DNA of 64,000 nt from Onchidella celtica (lineage: Eukaryota; Mollusca; Gastropoda; Systellommatophora; Onchidiidae): NCBI GenBank assembly GCA_963931925.1, contig OZ007583.1:10211372-10275371 (forward strand), given 5' to 3'. Made by a program: the position numbers and the translations under genes. Of this stretch, positions 31,140 to 40,799 are shown one piece after another (the stretch's first letter is position 1; every line of letters begins with the position of its first letter). The notes under the pieces are model-generated. The model made no database searches and had not been told where the DNA came from. It was given only the letters and a program-made list of their open reading frames with translations.

Positions 31140-31871
31140 AGACTACATAATTTTGGATGCAAAGTAGGCCTTCGGATTAGCCAGAAGAAGACAGAGATTA
31201 TGACCCTAAATGTAGACACTCCAGCACCAGTGCAAGTAGATGACAAGAACCTCACCACGACGGACAAATTTAAATACCTTGGTAGCATTATCAGACCAGA
31301 GGGTGGCACAAAGGAGGACATCCAAAGTAGGCTGGGAAATGCAAGGGCTGTCTTTCAAAGTATGAGCAACATCTGGAAATCGACACAATACGGCATCAAC
31401 ACCAAGATCAGACTGTACCAAAGCTGTGTCCTATCCACACTCCTGTATGGATCAGAGTGTTGGCGAATGACAGAAGGTGACCTCGCCAAGTTGTCTTCCT
31501 TCCACACCACATGTCTTCGTAGGATTTTCCGCATCTTTTGGCCAAACAAGATTTCTAATCAGGAACTACTAAGGCGATGCAAGCCAGAAGAAATAGCCAA
31601 CATCATCACGAAGAGACGATGGAGATGGCTTGGACACGTGCTGCGAAAGGAAGCAAATTCTATAACCAAAACAGCACTTCAGTGGACGCCGGAGGGACGG
31701 CGCAAGCGAAGCAGACCCAAGGCAACCTGGCGGAGAACAATCGAGGCAGAGATGAAATCCTTCAATCACTCATGGGGAACTCTCGCAAAGATGGCCCAGG
31801 ACAGACAGGGCTGGAGATCCTTTGTTGCTGCCCTAAGCACCAGTGGGTGCAACAGGAAATAGTAGTAGTAG
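31140..31871 (+). mobile_element. LINE tail nested in unit C
   Basis: Same insert. The 220-codon frame is 31200-31862. It has T at 31527, which changes Leu to Phe (RRIFRIF), shared only with unit D. Confidence 0.9.
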
Positions 31872-32429
31872 TAATACAATACCGTCATTGCTTCCCAATA
31901 GTAGGCCTACTGGTCAAAATAACACAACGCCACCACTGTGGTGAAACAATGGACAATGATATTATTACAAATCATATAAGGTGAAACGATGGCCCATCGT
32001 TTACATAATGCTTCGTGCACGAATCATAGCATATAACTTGTTGTACATAACATGGTTATCTCCAAAATGTATAACTCATACGTACAATGGCAAAAATACC
32101 AATACATACCGACCACTGATTAGGGTCTTTCTTCATCATATTAGGTCAAAACAATTTACAACATTGCAATATAACACAAACACTGCTTGCTCGCAGTCCC
32201 CATTTGGGTTACATTTTCCAAAAATTACACCAAGTTCCATTGGTAACTAATATGACATAGCATAAAATCAAAATGTGACTAACACATCATGACTCTCTAT
32301 CAGCCATCATTTCAATATTCAGTCACAGATGAACTACGTCCCCAATTACAGTACAATACTGCCGTCCTAGAAATTCATCTAGTAGGCAAAAGTATGGGTT
32401 ACAATGCATTTCACTGATAGTGTACTACT

Positions 32430-34073
32430 TTAAAATACCCTGCTCAGGAAATCGGCACAGACATTTTCTCTGCCTTTTACGTAGTGAATCCTGAATCGGT
32501 AAGTCTGTAAAAATAAACTCCATCGTAATAACTTTGGACTGTCAAACTTGGCAGAGTTCAAAAACTCTAATGACCGATGGTCAGTTTGGAGCACAAACTC
32601 CTTTCCATACAAATACAAAGTAAACTTTTTTACAGCCCAAACAATAGCTAAACATTCGCGCTCTGAGACCGAATATTTTGTCTCACGAGGCAATAGCTTA
32701 CGACTAGCATATGCCACAGGGTACAACTTTCCCTCGTGTTCCTGCATAAGACTAGCGCCTAATCCGCGATCTGATGCATCAGTTGCTAAGACAAACTCTT
32801 TGGAAAAATCTGGCAAACATAACACGGGTTTGGAGTTAATGACATTCTTCAAAGAGGTGTACGCTTTCTCCTGCGTTTCATCCCACTCAACTATATTGGG
32901 CTGACCCTTTCTAAGTAAATCAGACAATGGTGATGCAATCGCTGAAAAGTTAGGAATAAATTCATGGTAATATCCCACTAATCCTAAGAATGCTTTCATT
33001 TCCTTCCTAGTGGTGGGTCTGGGTGCGTCTCGTACCTTACATACATTCTCTTCTAACAGGCCAATCATACCTTCTCCCACTAAGTGTCCAACAAAGTCTA
33101 CTTCAGACGTTCCAATCAGACACTTCGATGGTCTTGCAGTTAATCCAGCTTGGTCCATCCTCTGCAGTAAGTCCTTGAGAGTCTTCACATGCTCGTCGAA
33201 TGTCTCTGTATGAATCAGCAGGTCGTCCACATATGCTGTCACATTGTTCATTCCACGGATCAATGGCTTTACGATCCTGTTCAGCGTGGCTCCTGAGTTC
33301 ATCATCCCAAAAGGCATCCGAATGAATTCATAGTGTTCGCCCATGGTGACGAACGCCGTCTTGGGAATGTCTTGCTCTCGAACTTTCACTTGCCAGTATC
33401 CCTTGCTCAGGTCAATCCGAGAGAATAATTTTCCTCTCGAGAGACTCTGAAACACTTCTGATGGCGCTGCTGTCGGATGAGGGTCGAATACTGTGATCTT
33501 GTTTAACCCCCTGTAGTCGATGCAGACTCGGTTGGATCCGTCCTTCTTCTTGACGACAACAATAGGTGAAGCATAAGCTGATGAGCTCCTTCGAATGATG
33601 CCCAGCCGTTCCATGGTGCTAAGCTCCTCCTTCAATGAGTCGCGCATAGCGTAGGGCACCGGGTATGGTCGTTGACGAACTGGTACCTCTGTCGTCAGGT
33701 CGATGCGATGTTCACCCAACTGGCAGCATCCAGGAAGATTAGTGAAGACGTGCTGGTAATTCTTCACCACATTGCAGAGTTCTTGACGTTGTTCCGATGT
33801 CAGTTGCGTTCCATACTGGACATCTCTGTAGCTTTCCTTCTGGTCCCAGCTTCCTAGGTCGGCAAGGTCCTCCGTCGTTCCACCGTTGTCGCCTTCCAGG
33901 TCGCAGTCCTCGATGACTGTCATGCCAGCTGACTCCACGGGTTGACTCTTGTCTATCAGGTCGTCCTCTGCCAGTACAGTCTCAGCACTATCACCACCGC
34001 CGTCCTTTATGGCGTTGACATGTTCAGGCGTGGTATTTCTCCTACTGTTGTCCATCCCACACATCTCGGTCAC
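32430..34073 (-). CDS. unit C RT-RNase H ORF
   Basis: As unit A. Codon 362 is Phe (G at 32988). All catalytic residues present. Confidence 0.93.
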   Translation of the reverse strand: MTEMCGMDNSRRNTTPEHVNAIKDGGGDSAETVLAEDDLIDKSQPVESAGMTVIEDCDLEGDNGGTTEDLADLGSWDQKESYRDVQYGTQLTSEQRQELCNVVKNYQHVFTNLPGCCQLGEHRIDLTTEVPVRQRPYPVPYAMRDSLKEELSTMERLGIIRRSSSAYASPIVVVKKKDGSNRVCIDYRGLNKITVFDPHPTAAPSEVFQSLSRGKLFSRIDLSKGYWQVKVREQDIPKTAFVTMGEHYEFIRMPFGMMNSGATLNRIVKPLIRGMNNVTAYVDDLLIHTETFDEHVKTLKDLLQRMDQAGLTARPSKCLIGTSEVDFVGHLVGEGMIGLLEENVCKVRDAPRPTTRKEMKAFLGLVGYYHEFIPNFSAIASPLSDLLRKGQPNIVEWDETQEKAYTSLKNVINSKPVLCLPDFSKEFVLATDASDRGLGASLMQEHEGKLYPVAYASRKLLPRETKYSVSERECLAIVWAVKKFTLYLYGKEFVLQTDHRSLEFLNSAKFDSPKLLRWSLFLQTYRFRIHYVKGRENVCADFLSRVF

Positions 34074-34076
34074 AAT

Positions 34077-36932
34077 TTATTTTATAGGTCTCGGTTCCAT
34101 TGCCACTGCTGCTGTTTTTGACGTCCTTGGAATGTATCTCTTGAGGAGGTTGGCGTGCAAGGTCTTTTCTTTTGCACCCATCTTGATTCTATAGTCGTTA
34201 ACACCGACAACTGAGACTACCTTATATGGTCCCTTCCATTGGACTAGGAGCTTGTTAGTGTTCGTCGGCAGTAGCACCAACACTTCATCTCCGGGGCGGA
34301 ACTTCCTCTCTCGCGCCTTCCGGTCGTAGTAGGTCTTCTGTCTACCTTGAGCCTTGGAGAGTTCTTCCGTCGCTAACTTCCATGTGTCCTCCAGCCTCTC
34401 ACGTAGTTCCATGACGTACTGGTAACTGGTCTTCGTTTCCGGCTCCTCTACGTCCTTGGTCCATAGTTGTCGTAAGATGTGCATTGGTCCTCTCACAGTT
34501 CTCCCATACAGCAACTCGAATGGGGCAAACTTGGTCGACTCTTGGGGAACTTCACGATATGCGAAGAGCAGCGGGTTGATGTATCTGTGCCACTGCTTGG
34601 GTTGCTCTGCGCACAGTCGTCTCAATGTTTTCTTCAGCGTGCCGTTGAATCGCTCCACCAACCCGTTGCACATAGGGTGGTAGACTGTAGTGGTCGACTG
34701 TCGAATTCCCAGTAGTCTATTCGTTTCCTTCATGACATCTGACATAAACTGGGTCCCTTGGTCCGACAAGATCTCTTCGGGCACACCCAAACGGCTGTAG
34801 ATGTTCACTAAGGCTTCTGCTACCGTTTCTGCGTCGATCTTCTTCAAGGGTGTGGCTTCGGGGTAACGAGTAGCGTAGTCTATGTACACCAGGATATACC
34901 GATGTCCACCTTCACTTGGGGGGTCGATAGGTCCTACTAAGTCCACGGCCACTCGCCTAAATGGTACGTCCACTACTGGCATACTCTGCAGGTGCACCTT
35001 TGGGGTCGCTCCTTTGTTCACCGTCCTCTGGCATATGTCGCATGAGCGGCAGTATCTCGCGACGTCACCTTCAATTCCAGGCCAATAAAAATTGCTCATA
35101 ACTCTGTCTTTGGTTTTCTTCACGCCGAGGTGTCCTCCGACGATCGAGTCGTGGACTACACTCAGTACATACTCTCTCAGTTTCTCGGGTAGTACCACTT
35201 GCCTTATAACCGTCGCCTGTCTCAGGTCCTTGTAGATCCGGTACAGTACTCCTCCATGTTTCTCAAAATGAACAGATTTATTGCCTCTATTAGTTGGGAT
35301 CTTCTTCTGCTCTAACTTCCTAATGACTTCGTCTTCTTCTTGGAGTCGGATAAGTTCCTCTCTATCCACTCCCGCGTGCCGTTCTGCCCTCGGCACCTTC
35401 AGCGACGTAGACCGGTCCTTCCTCTTCTCCTGGGCTCTCGTGGTCACCGCTCCTACCATCACCTCAGTATCAGGGTCGTACGGATCCTTCGCTCCGTCCA
35501 CGTTCCCGACTACTAGGTCGCAGATGGTCTCCGGGAGACACAGCGCCGTCACTTTGCCCGTCAGGTAAGGCGTCTTCACGTCGATAACGGCTTCCTCCGC
35601 CGCTAGCAAGGAGTTATCGATCCTCGCGATAAGTTTCTTCCCACCGGTGAGCTGTCCGTCGTCCACCAGTGCTCGCCGCACCACTACACCTTCACAGCCG
35701 GTATCTCTTAGGACATCTACCGCTCGATTTCCAATCAAGCCCTTCATCACTGGTAACTTCAGCTTCTCCACGGTCCTTCCGTCACTGCATCCTCCGCACG
35801 TAACAGGCACCGCTAACTGTAGCTTCCCGTCCTTCATTACCGCTTGAACGTTGATGCTGGTGTCAGCCGTCGTCGCATCCTGTCTCGACGACTCGTCCGC
35901 CGCTATCACTACGGCCGCCGCCGCCTTGTTCGGCTTGCCTCGTCCCATATCCTTCTGGGCTGGACACATCCTCCGAACGTGGCCTGGCTTTCCACAAAGG
36001 TAACATTTCAACTCACCTTTGTCGTTTAACTTGGTACGACACTCCGTCGCCTTGTGTCCCGGCCTCTGGCACCTATGGCAGACCTGTGGGCTTCTGTCTC
36101 CGTTGGGCCTCTGTCGCACTGGCCGGCTCTGCAGTCTGGCGCTCCCGCTGAGCGTCCGGTTCCTCGCTACCAGGTACGCCTCCGCTGAATCTGCGATGTC
36201 CTGTAGCGTCTTTGGTTTCCTCTCCCTCACATGGGTTGCAAGGTCTGGTGGGCAGGCATCCATGAATTGCTCTCTGACGAACAGATCTCTCACTCCTTCG
36301 TAGGTCTCCTCCGTCTTCGACAGCTTTATCCACCTCTCTAGATAGGTCTTGATCCTGGTCAAAAACATTCCAACATCTTCTCCATCTTCAGGCTTACCTT
36401 GTCTGAACATGAGTCTGTATCCGTCCTCTGACAGGTTGTACCTCTTCTGCAACGCTTCCTGGACCTTGTCGTAGTCCTTGGCTTCATCGATCGGTAGTCT
36501 GCAGAAGCACTCCAAAGCTCTCCCGGTCAGCAGGGCAGACAGTGATGTCGTCCAGGTGGATCTGGGCCATTCAGCTGTCTCGGCAAACCTCTCAAACCGC
36601 AGCAACCAGCTATCCAGATCGTCCTTCTTGTCCTGAAATGCAGGTAGCTTGGGTCTCTTAGAACTGGCGTGGTCGTCGGTCTTCTGCGCTGAGTCGTTGC
36701 CTCCACGTTGCTGGCGCATCCTCTCTATCTCCAACTCGTGGTTCATCTTTTCCCTTTCCAGCTGTCGTTCAGCCTCCTTCTCATGAGCCTGTCGTTCAGC
36801 CTCCTTCTCCTGTCGTTGAGCCTCCAGCTGTCTTTCTCTTTCCAGGCCTTCACGGAGGTAGTCCCGTCTCTCCTGCCCAGTGAGCTCCATAGCGTCCGCT
36901 TCCTGGCTAAGCCTTCCAATAACCTCCGACAT
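34077..36932 (-). CDS. unit C gag-protease-integrase ORF
   Basis: The product appears identical to unit A, with the same terminal TAA in frame with RT-RH. Confidence 0.93.
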   Translation of the reverse strand: MSEVIGRLSQEADAMELTGQERRDYLREGLERERQLEAQRQEKEAERQAHEKEAERQLEREKMNHELEIERMRQQRGGNDSAQKTDDHASSKRPKLPAFQDKKDDLDSWLLRFERFAETAEWPRSTWTTSLSALLTGRALECFCRLPIDEAKDYDKVQEALQKRYNLSEDGYRLMFRQGKPEDGEDVGMFLTRIKTYLERWIKLSKTEETYEGVRDLFVREQFMDACPPDLATHVRERKPKTLQDIADSAEAYLVARNRTLSGSARLQSRPVRQRPNGDRSPQVCHRCQRPGHKATECRTKLNDKGELKCYLCGKPGHVRRMCPAQKDMGRGKPNKAAAAVVIAADESSRQDATTADTSINVQAVMKDGKLQLAVPVTCGGCSDGRTVEKLKLPVMKGLIGNRAVDVLRDTGCEGVVVRRALVDDGQLTGGKKLIARIDNSLLAAEEAVIDVKTPYLTGKVTALCLPETICDLVVGNVDGAKDPYDPDTEVMVGAVTTRAQEKRKDRSTSLKVPRAERHAGVDREELIRLQEEDEVIRKLEQKKIPTNRGNKSVHFEKHGGVLYRIYKDLRQATVIRQVVLPEKLREYVLSVVHDSIVGGHLGVKKTKDRVMSNFYWPGIEGDVARYCRSCDICQRTVNKGATPKVHLQSMPVVDVPFRRVAVDLVGPIDPPSEGGHRYILVYIDYATRYPEATPLKKIDAETVAEALVNIYSRLGVPEEILSDQGTQFMSDVMKETNRLLGIRQSTTTVYHPMCNGLVERFNGTLKKTLRRLCAEQPKQWHRYINPLLFAYREVPQESTKFAPFELLYGRTVRGPMHILRQLWTKDVEEPETKTSYQYVMELRERLEDTWKLATEELSKAQGRQKTYYDRKARERKFRPGDEVLVLLPTNTNKLLVQWKGPYKVVSVVGVNDYRIKMGAKEKTLHANLLKRYIPRTSKTAAVAMEPRPIK

Positions 36933-37019
36933 GTTGTAGATAGCTTGTCGATGATATTCTACAATAAACTATGTAAATAAATCTAGTAATTTTGATCTGG
37001 TCCGCTCGAATATGGTCGG

Positions 37020-37037
37020 ATCCCGGACGAGCCCCCA
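37020..37037 (-). promoter_or_regulatory. primer binding site, tRNA-Pro (unit C)
   Basis: Same 18-nt sequence, three bases from LTR4. Confidence 0.9.
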
Positions 37038-37040
37038 ATA

Positions 37041-37652
37041 TGTAAAAGCTGAGGTTGTTCTAGCACGTTATAGTAGGGGGGAGTTAGTTGATCTAACTAC
37101 AACCCTTTAGAAAACGAAACTATTACAGCTGTAAAATAAATAAACACGAGATCCGACGATAGATTAAATAACACTAAAGTTTAATAACTGAATACTGAAC
37201 AATAAATACTAGGAAGACACCAGCGAAACTAAATATCTACGCCACACAAAAGGAAACTCACTTACTCACCCCCCAACCACTCACACAGGATATAAACATT
37301 CCTACAGAAAGTTCCCGAAATAAACGTTACCTTTGCCCTCGCACAAACTAACCAATCACGCATCAATACGTCATCAGGTTACATCACTCAAGGCCAAATC
37401 TGGCGTAAACATTCGTATCCACAACGTTATCGAATATTCGGGAACATACTAATATTTACTGAACGAGTCAAAACACCTGACAACAAGCGAGCGAGGAAAA
37501 AAACTACTCACTAGAAAAGAAGGTCAGGTCACGGAGTACAGTACACTCTGGCGGTTGTCAACAATAAAATGGAAAAAGTAGTGGACACATGCTCAGCCAC
37601 CAGCACAACAACATAACCGGGGGAGGGCAAGGGGTAGCCCGCAGATGCTACA
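37041..37652 (-). repeat. LTR4 (612 bp), shared by units C and D
   Basis: Full-length LTR with the TGTAAAAG tip. By eye it does not differ from LTR3 or LTR5. Confidence 0.92.
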
Positions 37653-37862
37653 CAACTCCCCAATTTAAGTTGAACATTCTTCAACTATCTACATCATAAA
37701 GCGTCTACACTATCATAAAATACGTATCGTTTCCAATCTTACAAAGGTAGTTGCTAATTCTATTACAATTAAAAACAATTTCAGTGTCTTCCCGAATGTC
37801 ATCACAAATACAATACAATGCAGTGTACTTTGCATCACTAATACCATATCTAATACAATACC

Positions 37863-38594
37863 AGACTACATAATTTTGGATGCAAAGTAGGCCTTCGGAT
37901 TAGCCAGAAGAAGACAGAGATTATGACCCTAAATGTAGACACTCCAGCACCAGTGCAAGTAGATGACAAGAACCTCACCACGACGGACAAATTTAAATAC
38001 CTTGGTAGCATTATCAGACCAGAGGGTGGCACAAAGGAGGACATCCAAAGTAGGCTGGGAAATGCAAGGGCTGTCTTTCAAAGTATGAGCAACATCTGGA
38101 AATCGACACAATACGGCATCAACACCAAGATCAGACTGTACCAAAGCTGTGTCCTATCCACACTCCTGTATGGATCAGAGTGTTGGCGAATGACAGAAGG
38201 TGACCTCGCCAAGTTGTCTTCCTTCCACACCACATGTCTTCGTAGGATTTTCCGCATCTTTTGGCCAAACAAGATTTCTAATCAGGAACTACTAAGGCGA
38301 TGCAAGCCAGAAGAAATAGCCAACATCATCACGAAGAGACGATGGAGATGGCTTGGACACGTGCTGCGAAAGGAAGCAAATTCTATAACCAAAACAGCAC
38401 TTCAGTGGACGCCGGAGGGACGGCGCAAGCGAAGCAGACCCAAGGCAACCTGGCGGAGAACAATCGAGGCAGAGATGAAATCCTTCAATCACTCATGGGG
38501 AACTCTCGCAAAGATGGCCCAGGACAGACAGGGCTGGAGATCCTTTGTTGCTGCCCTAAGCACCAGTGGGTGCAACAGGAAATAGTAGTAGTAG
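37863..38594 (+). mobile_element. LINE tail nested in unit D
   Basis: Same insert. The 220-codon frame is 37923-38585. It carries the Phe variant (T at 38250) seen in unit C. Confidence 0.9.
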
Positions 38595-39152
38595 TAATAC
38601 AATACCGTCATTGCTTCCCAATAGTAGGCCTACTGGTCAAAATAACACAACGCCACCACTGTGGTGAAACAATGGACAATGATATTATTACAAATCATAT
38701 AAGGTGAAACGATGGCCCATCGTTTACATAATGCTTCGTGCACGAATCATAGCATATAACTTGTTGTACATAACATGGTTATCTCCAAAATGTATAACTC
38801 ATACGTACAATGGCAAAAATACCAATACATACCGACCACTGATTAGGGTCTTTCTTCATCATATTAGGTCAAAACAATTTACAACATTGCAATATAACAC
38901 AAACACTGCTTGCTCGCAGTCCCCATTTGGGTTACATTTTCCAAAAATTACACCAAGTTCCATTGGTAACTAATATGACATAGCATAAAATCAAAATGTG
39001 ACTAACACATCATGACTCTCTATCAGCCATCATTTCAATATTCAGTCACAGATGAACTACGTCCCCAATTACAGTACAATACTGCCGTCCTAGAAATTCA
39101 TCTAGTAGGCAAAAGTATGGGTTACAATGCATTTCACTGATAGTGTACTACT

Positions 39153-40796
39153 TTAAAATACCCTGCTCAGGAAATCGGCACAGACATTTTCTCTGCCTTT
39201 TACGTAGTGAATCCTGAATCGGTAAGTCTGTAAAAATAAACTCCATCGTAATAACTTTGGACTGTCAAACTTGGCAGAGTTCAAAAACTCTAATGACCGA
39301 TGGTCAGTTTGGAGCACAAACTCCTTTCCATACAAATACAAAGTAAACTTTTTTACAGCCCAAACAATAGCTAAACATTCGCGCTCTGAGACCGAATATT
39401 TTGTCTCACGAGGCAATAGCTTACGACTAGCATATGCCACAGGGTACAACTTTCCCTCGTGTTCCTGCATAAGACTAGCGCCTAATCCGCGATCTGATGC
39501 ATCAGTTGCTAAGACAAACTCTTTGGAAAAATCTGGCAAACATAACACGGGTTTGGAGTTAATGACATTCTTCAAAGAGGTGTACGCTTTCTCCTGCGTT
39601 TCATCCCACTCAACTATATTGGGCTGACCCTTTCTAAGTAAATCAGACAATGGTGATGCAATCGCTGAAAAGTTAGGAATAAATTCATGGTAATATCCCA
39701 CTAATCCTAACAATGCTTTCATTTCCTTCCTAGTGGTGGGTCTGGGTGCGTCTCGTACCTTACATACATTCTCTTCTAACAGGCCAATCATACCTTCTCC
39801 CACTAAGTGTCCAACAAAGTCTACTTCAGACGTTCCAATCAGACACTTCGATGGTCTTGCAGTTAATCCAGCTTGGTCCATCCTCTGCAGTAAGTCCTTG
39901 AGAGTCTTCACATGCTCGTCGAATGTCTCTGTATGAATCAGCAGGTCGTCCACATATGCTGTCACATTGTTCATTCCACGGATCAATGGCTTTACGATCC
40001 TGTTCAGCGTGGCTCCTGAGTTCATCATCCCAAAAGGCATCCGAATGAATTCATAGTGTTCGCCCATGGTGACGAACGCCGTCTTGGGAATGTCTTGCTC
40101 TCGAACTTTCACTTGCCAGTATCCCTTGCTCAGGTCAATCCGAGAGAATAATTTTCCTCTCGAGAGACTCTGAAACACTTCTGATGGCGCTGCTGTCGGA
40201 TGAGGGTCGAATACTGTGATCTTGTTTAACCCCCTGTAGTCGATGCAGACTCGGTTGGATCCGTCCTTCTTCTTGACGACAACAATAGGTGAAGCATAAG
40301 CTGATGAGCTCCTTCGAATGATGCCCAGCCGTTCCATGGTGCTAAGCTCCTCCTTCAATGAGTCGCGCATAGCGTAGGGCACCGGGTATGGTCGTTGACG
40401 AACTGGTACCTCTGTCGTCAGGTCGATGCGATGTTCACCCAACTGGCAGCATCCAGGAAGATTAGTGAAGACGTGCTGGTAATTCTTCACCACATTGCAG
40501 AGTTCTTGACGTTGTTCCGATGTCAGTTGCGTTCCATACTGGACATCTCTGTAGCTTTCCTTCTGGTCCCAGCTTCCTAGGTCGGCAAGGTCCTCCGTCG
40601 TTCCACCGTTGTCGCCTTCCAGGTCGCAGTCCTCGATGACTGTCATGCCAGCTGACTCCACGGGTTGACTCTTGTCTATCAGGTCGTCCTCTGCCAGTAC
40701 AGTCTCAGCACTATCACCACCGCCGTCCTTTATGGCGTTGACATGTTCAGGCGTGGTATTTCTCCTACTGTTGTCCATCCCACACATCTCGGTCAC
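39153..40796 (-). CDS. unit D RT-RNase H ORF
   Basis: As unit A but codon 362 is Leu (C at 39711), as in unit B. All catalytic residues present. Confidence 0.93.
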   Translation of the reverse strand: MTEMCGMDNSRRNTTPEHVNAIKDGGGDSAETVLAEDDLIDKSQPVESAGMTVIEDCDLEGDNGGTTEDLADLGSWDQKESYRDVQYGTQLTSEQRQELCNVVKNYQHVFTNLPGCCQLGEHRIDLTTEVPVRQRPYPVPYAMRDSLKEELSTMERLGIIRRSSSAYASPIVVVKKKDGSNRVCIDYRGLNKITVFDPHPTAAPSEVFQSLSRGKLFSRIDLSKGYWQVKVREQDIPKTAFVTMGEHYEFIRMPFGMMNSGATLNRIVKPLIRGMNNVTAYVDDLLIHTETFDEHVKTLKDLLQRMDQAGLTARPSKCLIGTSEVDFVGHLVGEGMIGLLEENVCKVRDAPRPTTRKEMKALLGLVGYYHEFIPNFSAIASPLSDLLRKGQPNIVEWDETQEKAYTSLKNVINSKPVLCLPDFSKEFVLATDASDRGLGASLMQEHEGKLYPVAYASRKLLPRETKYSVSERECLAIVWAVKKFTLYLYGKEFVLQTDHRSLEFLNSAKFDSPKLLRWSLFLQTYRFRIHYVKGRENVCADFLSRVF

Positions 40797-40799
40797 AAT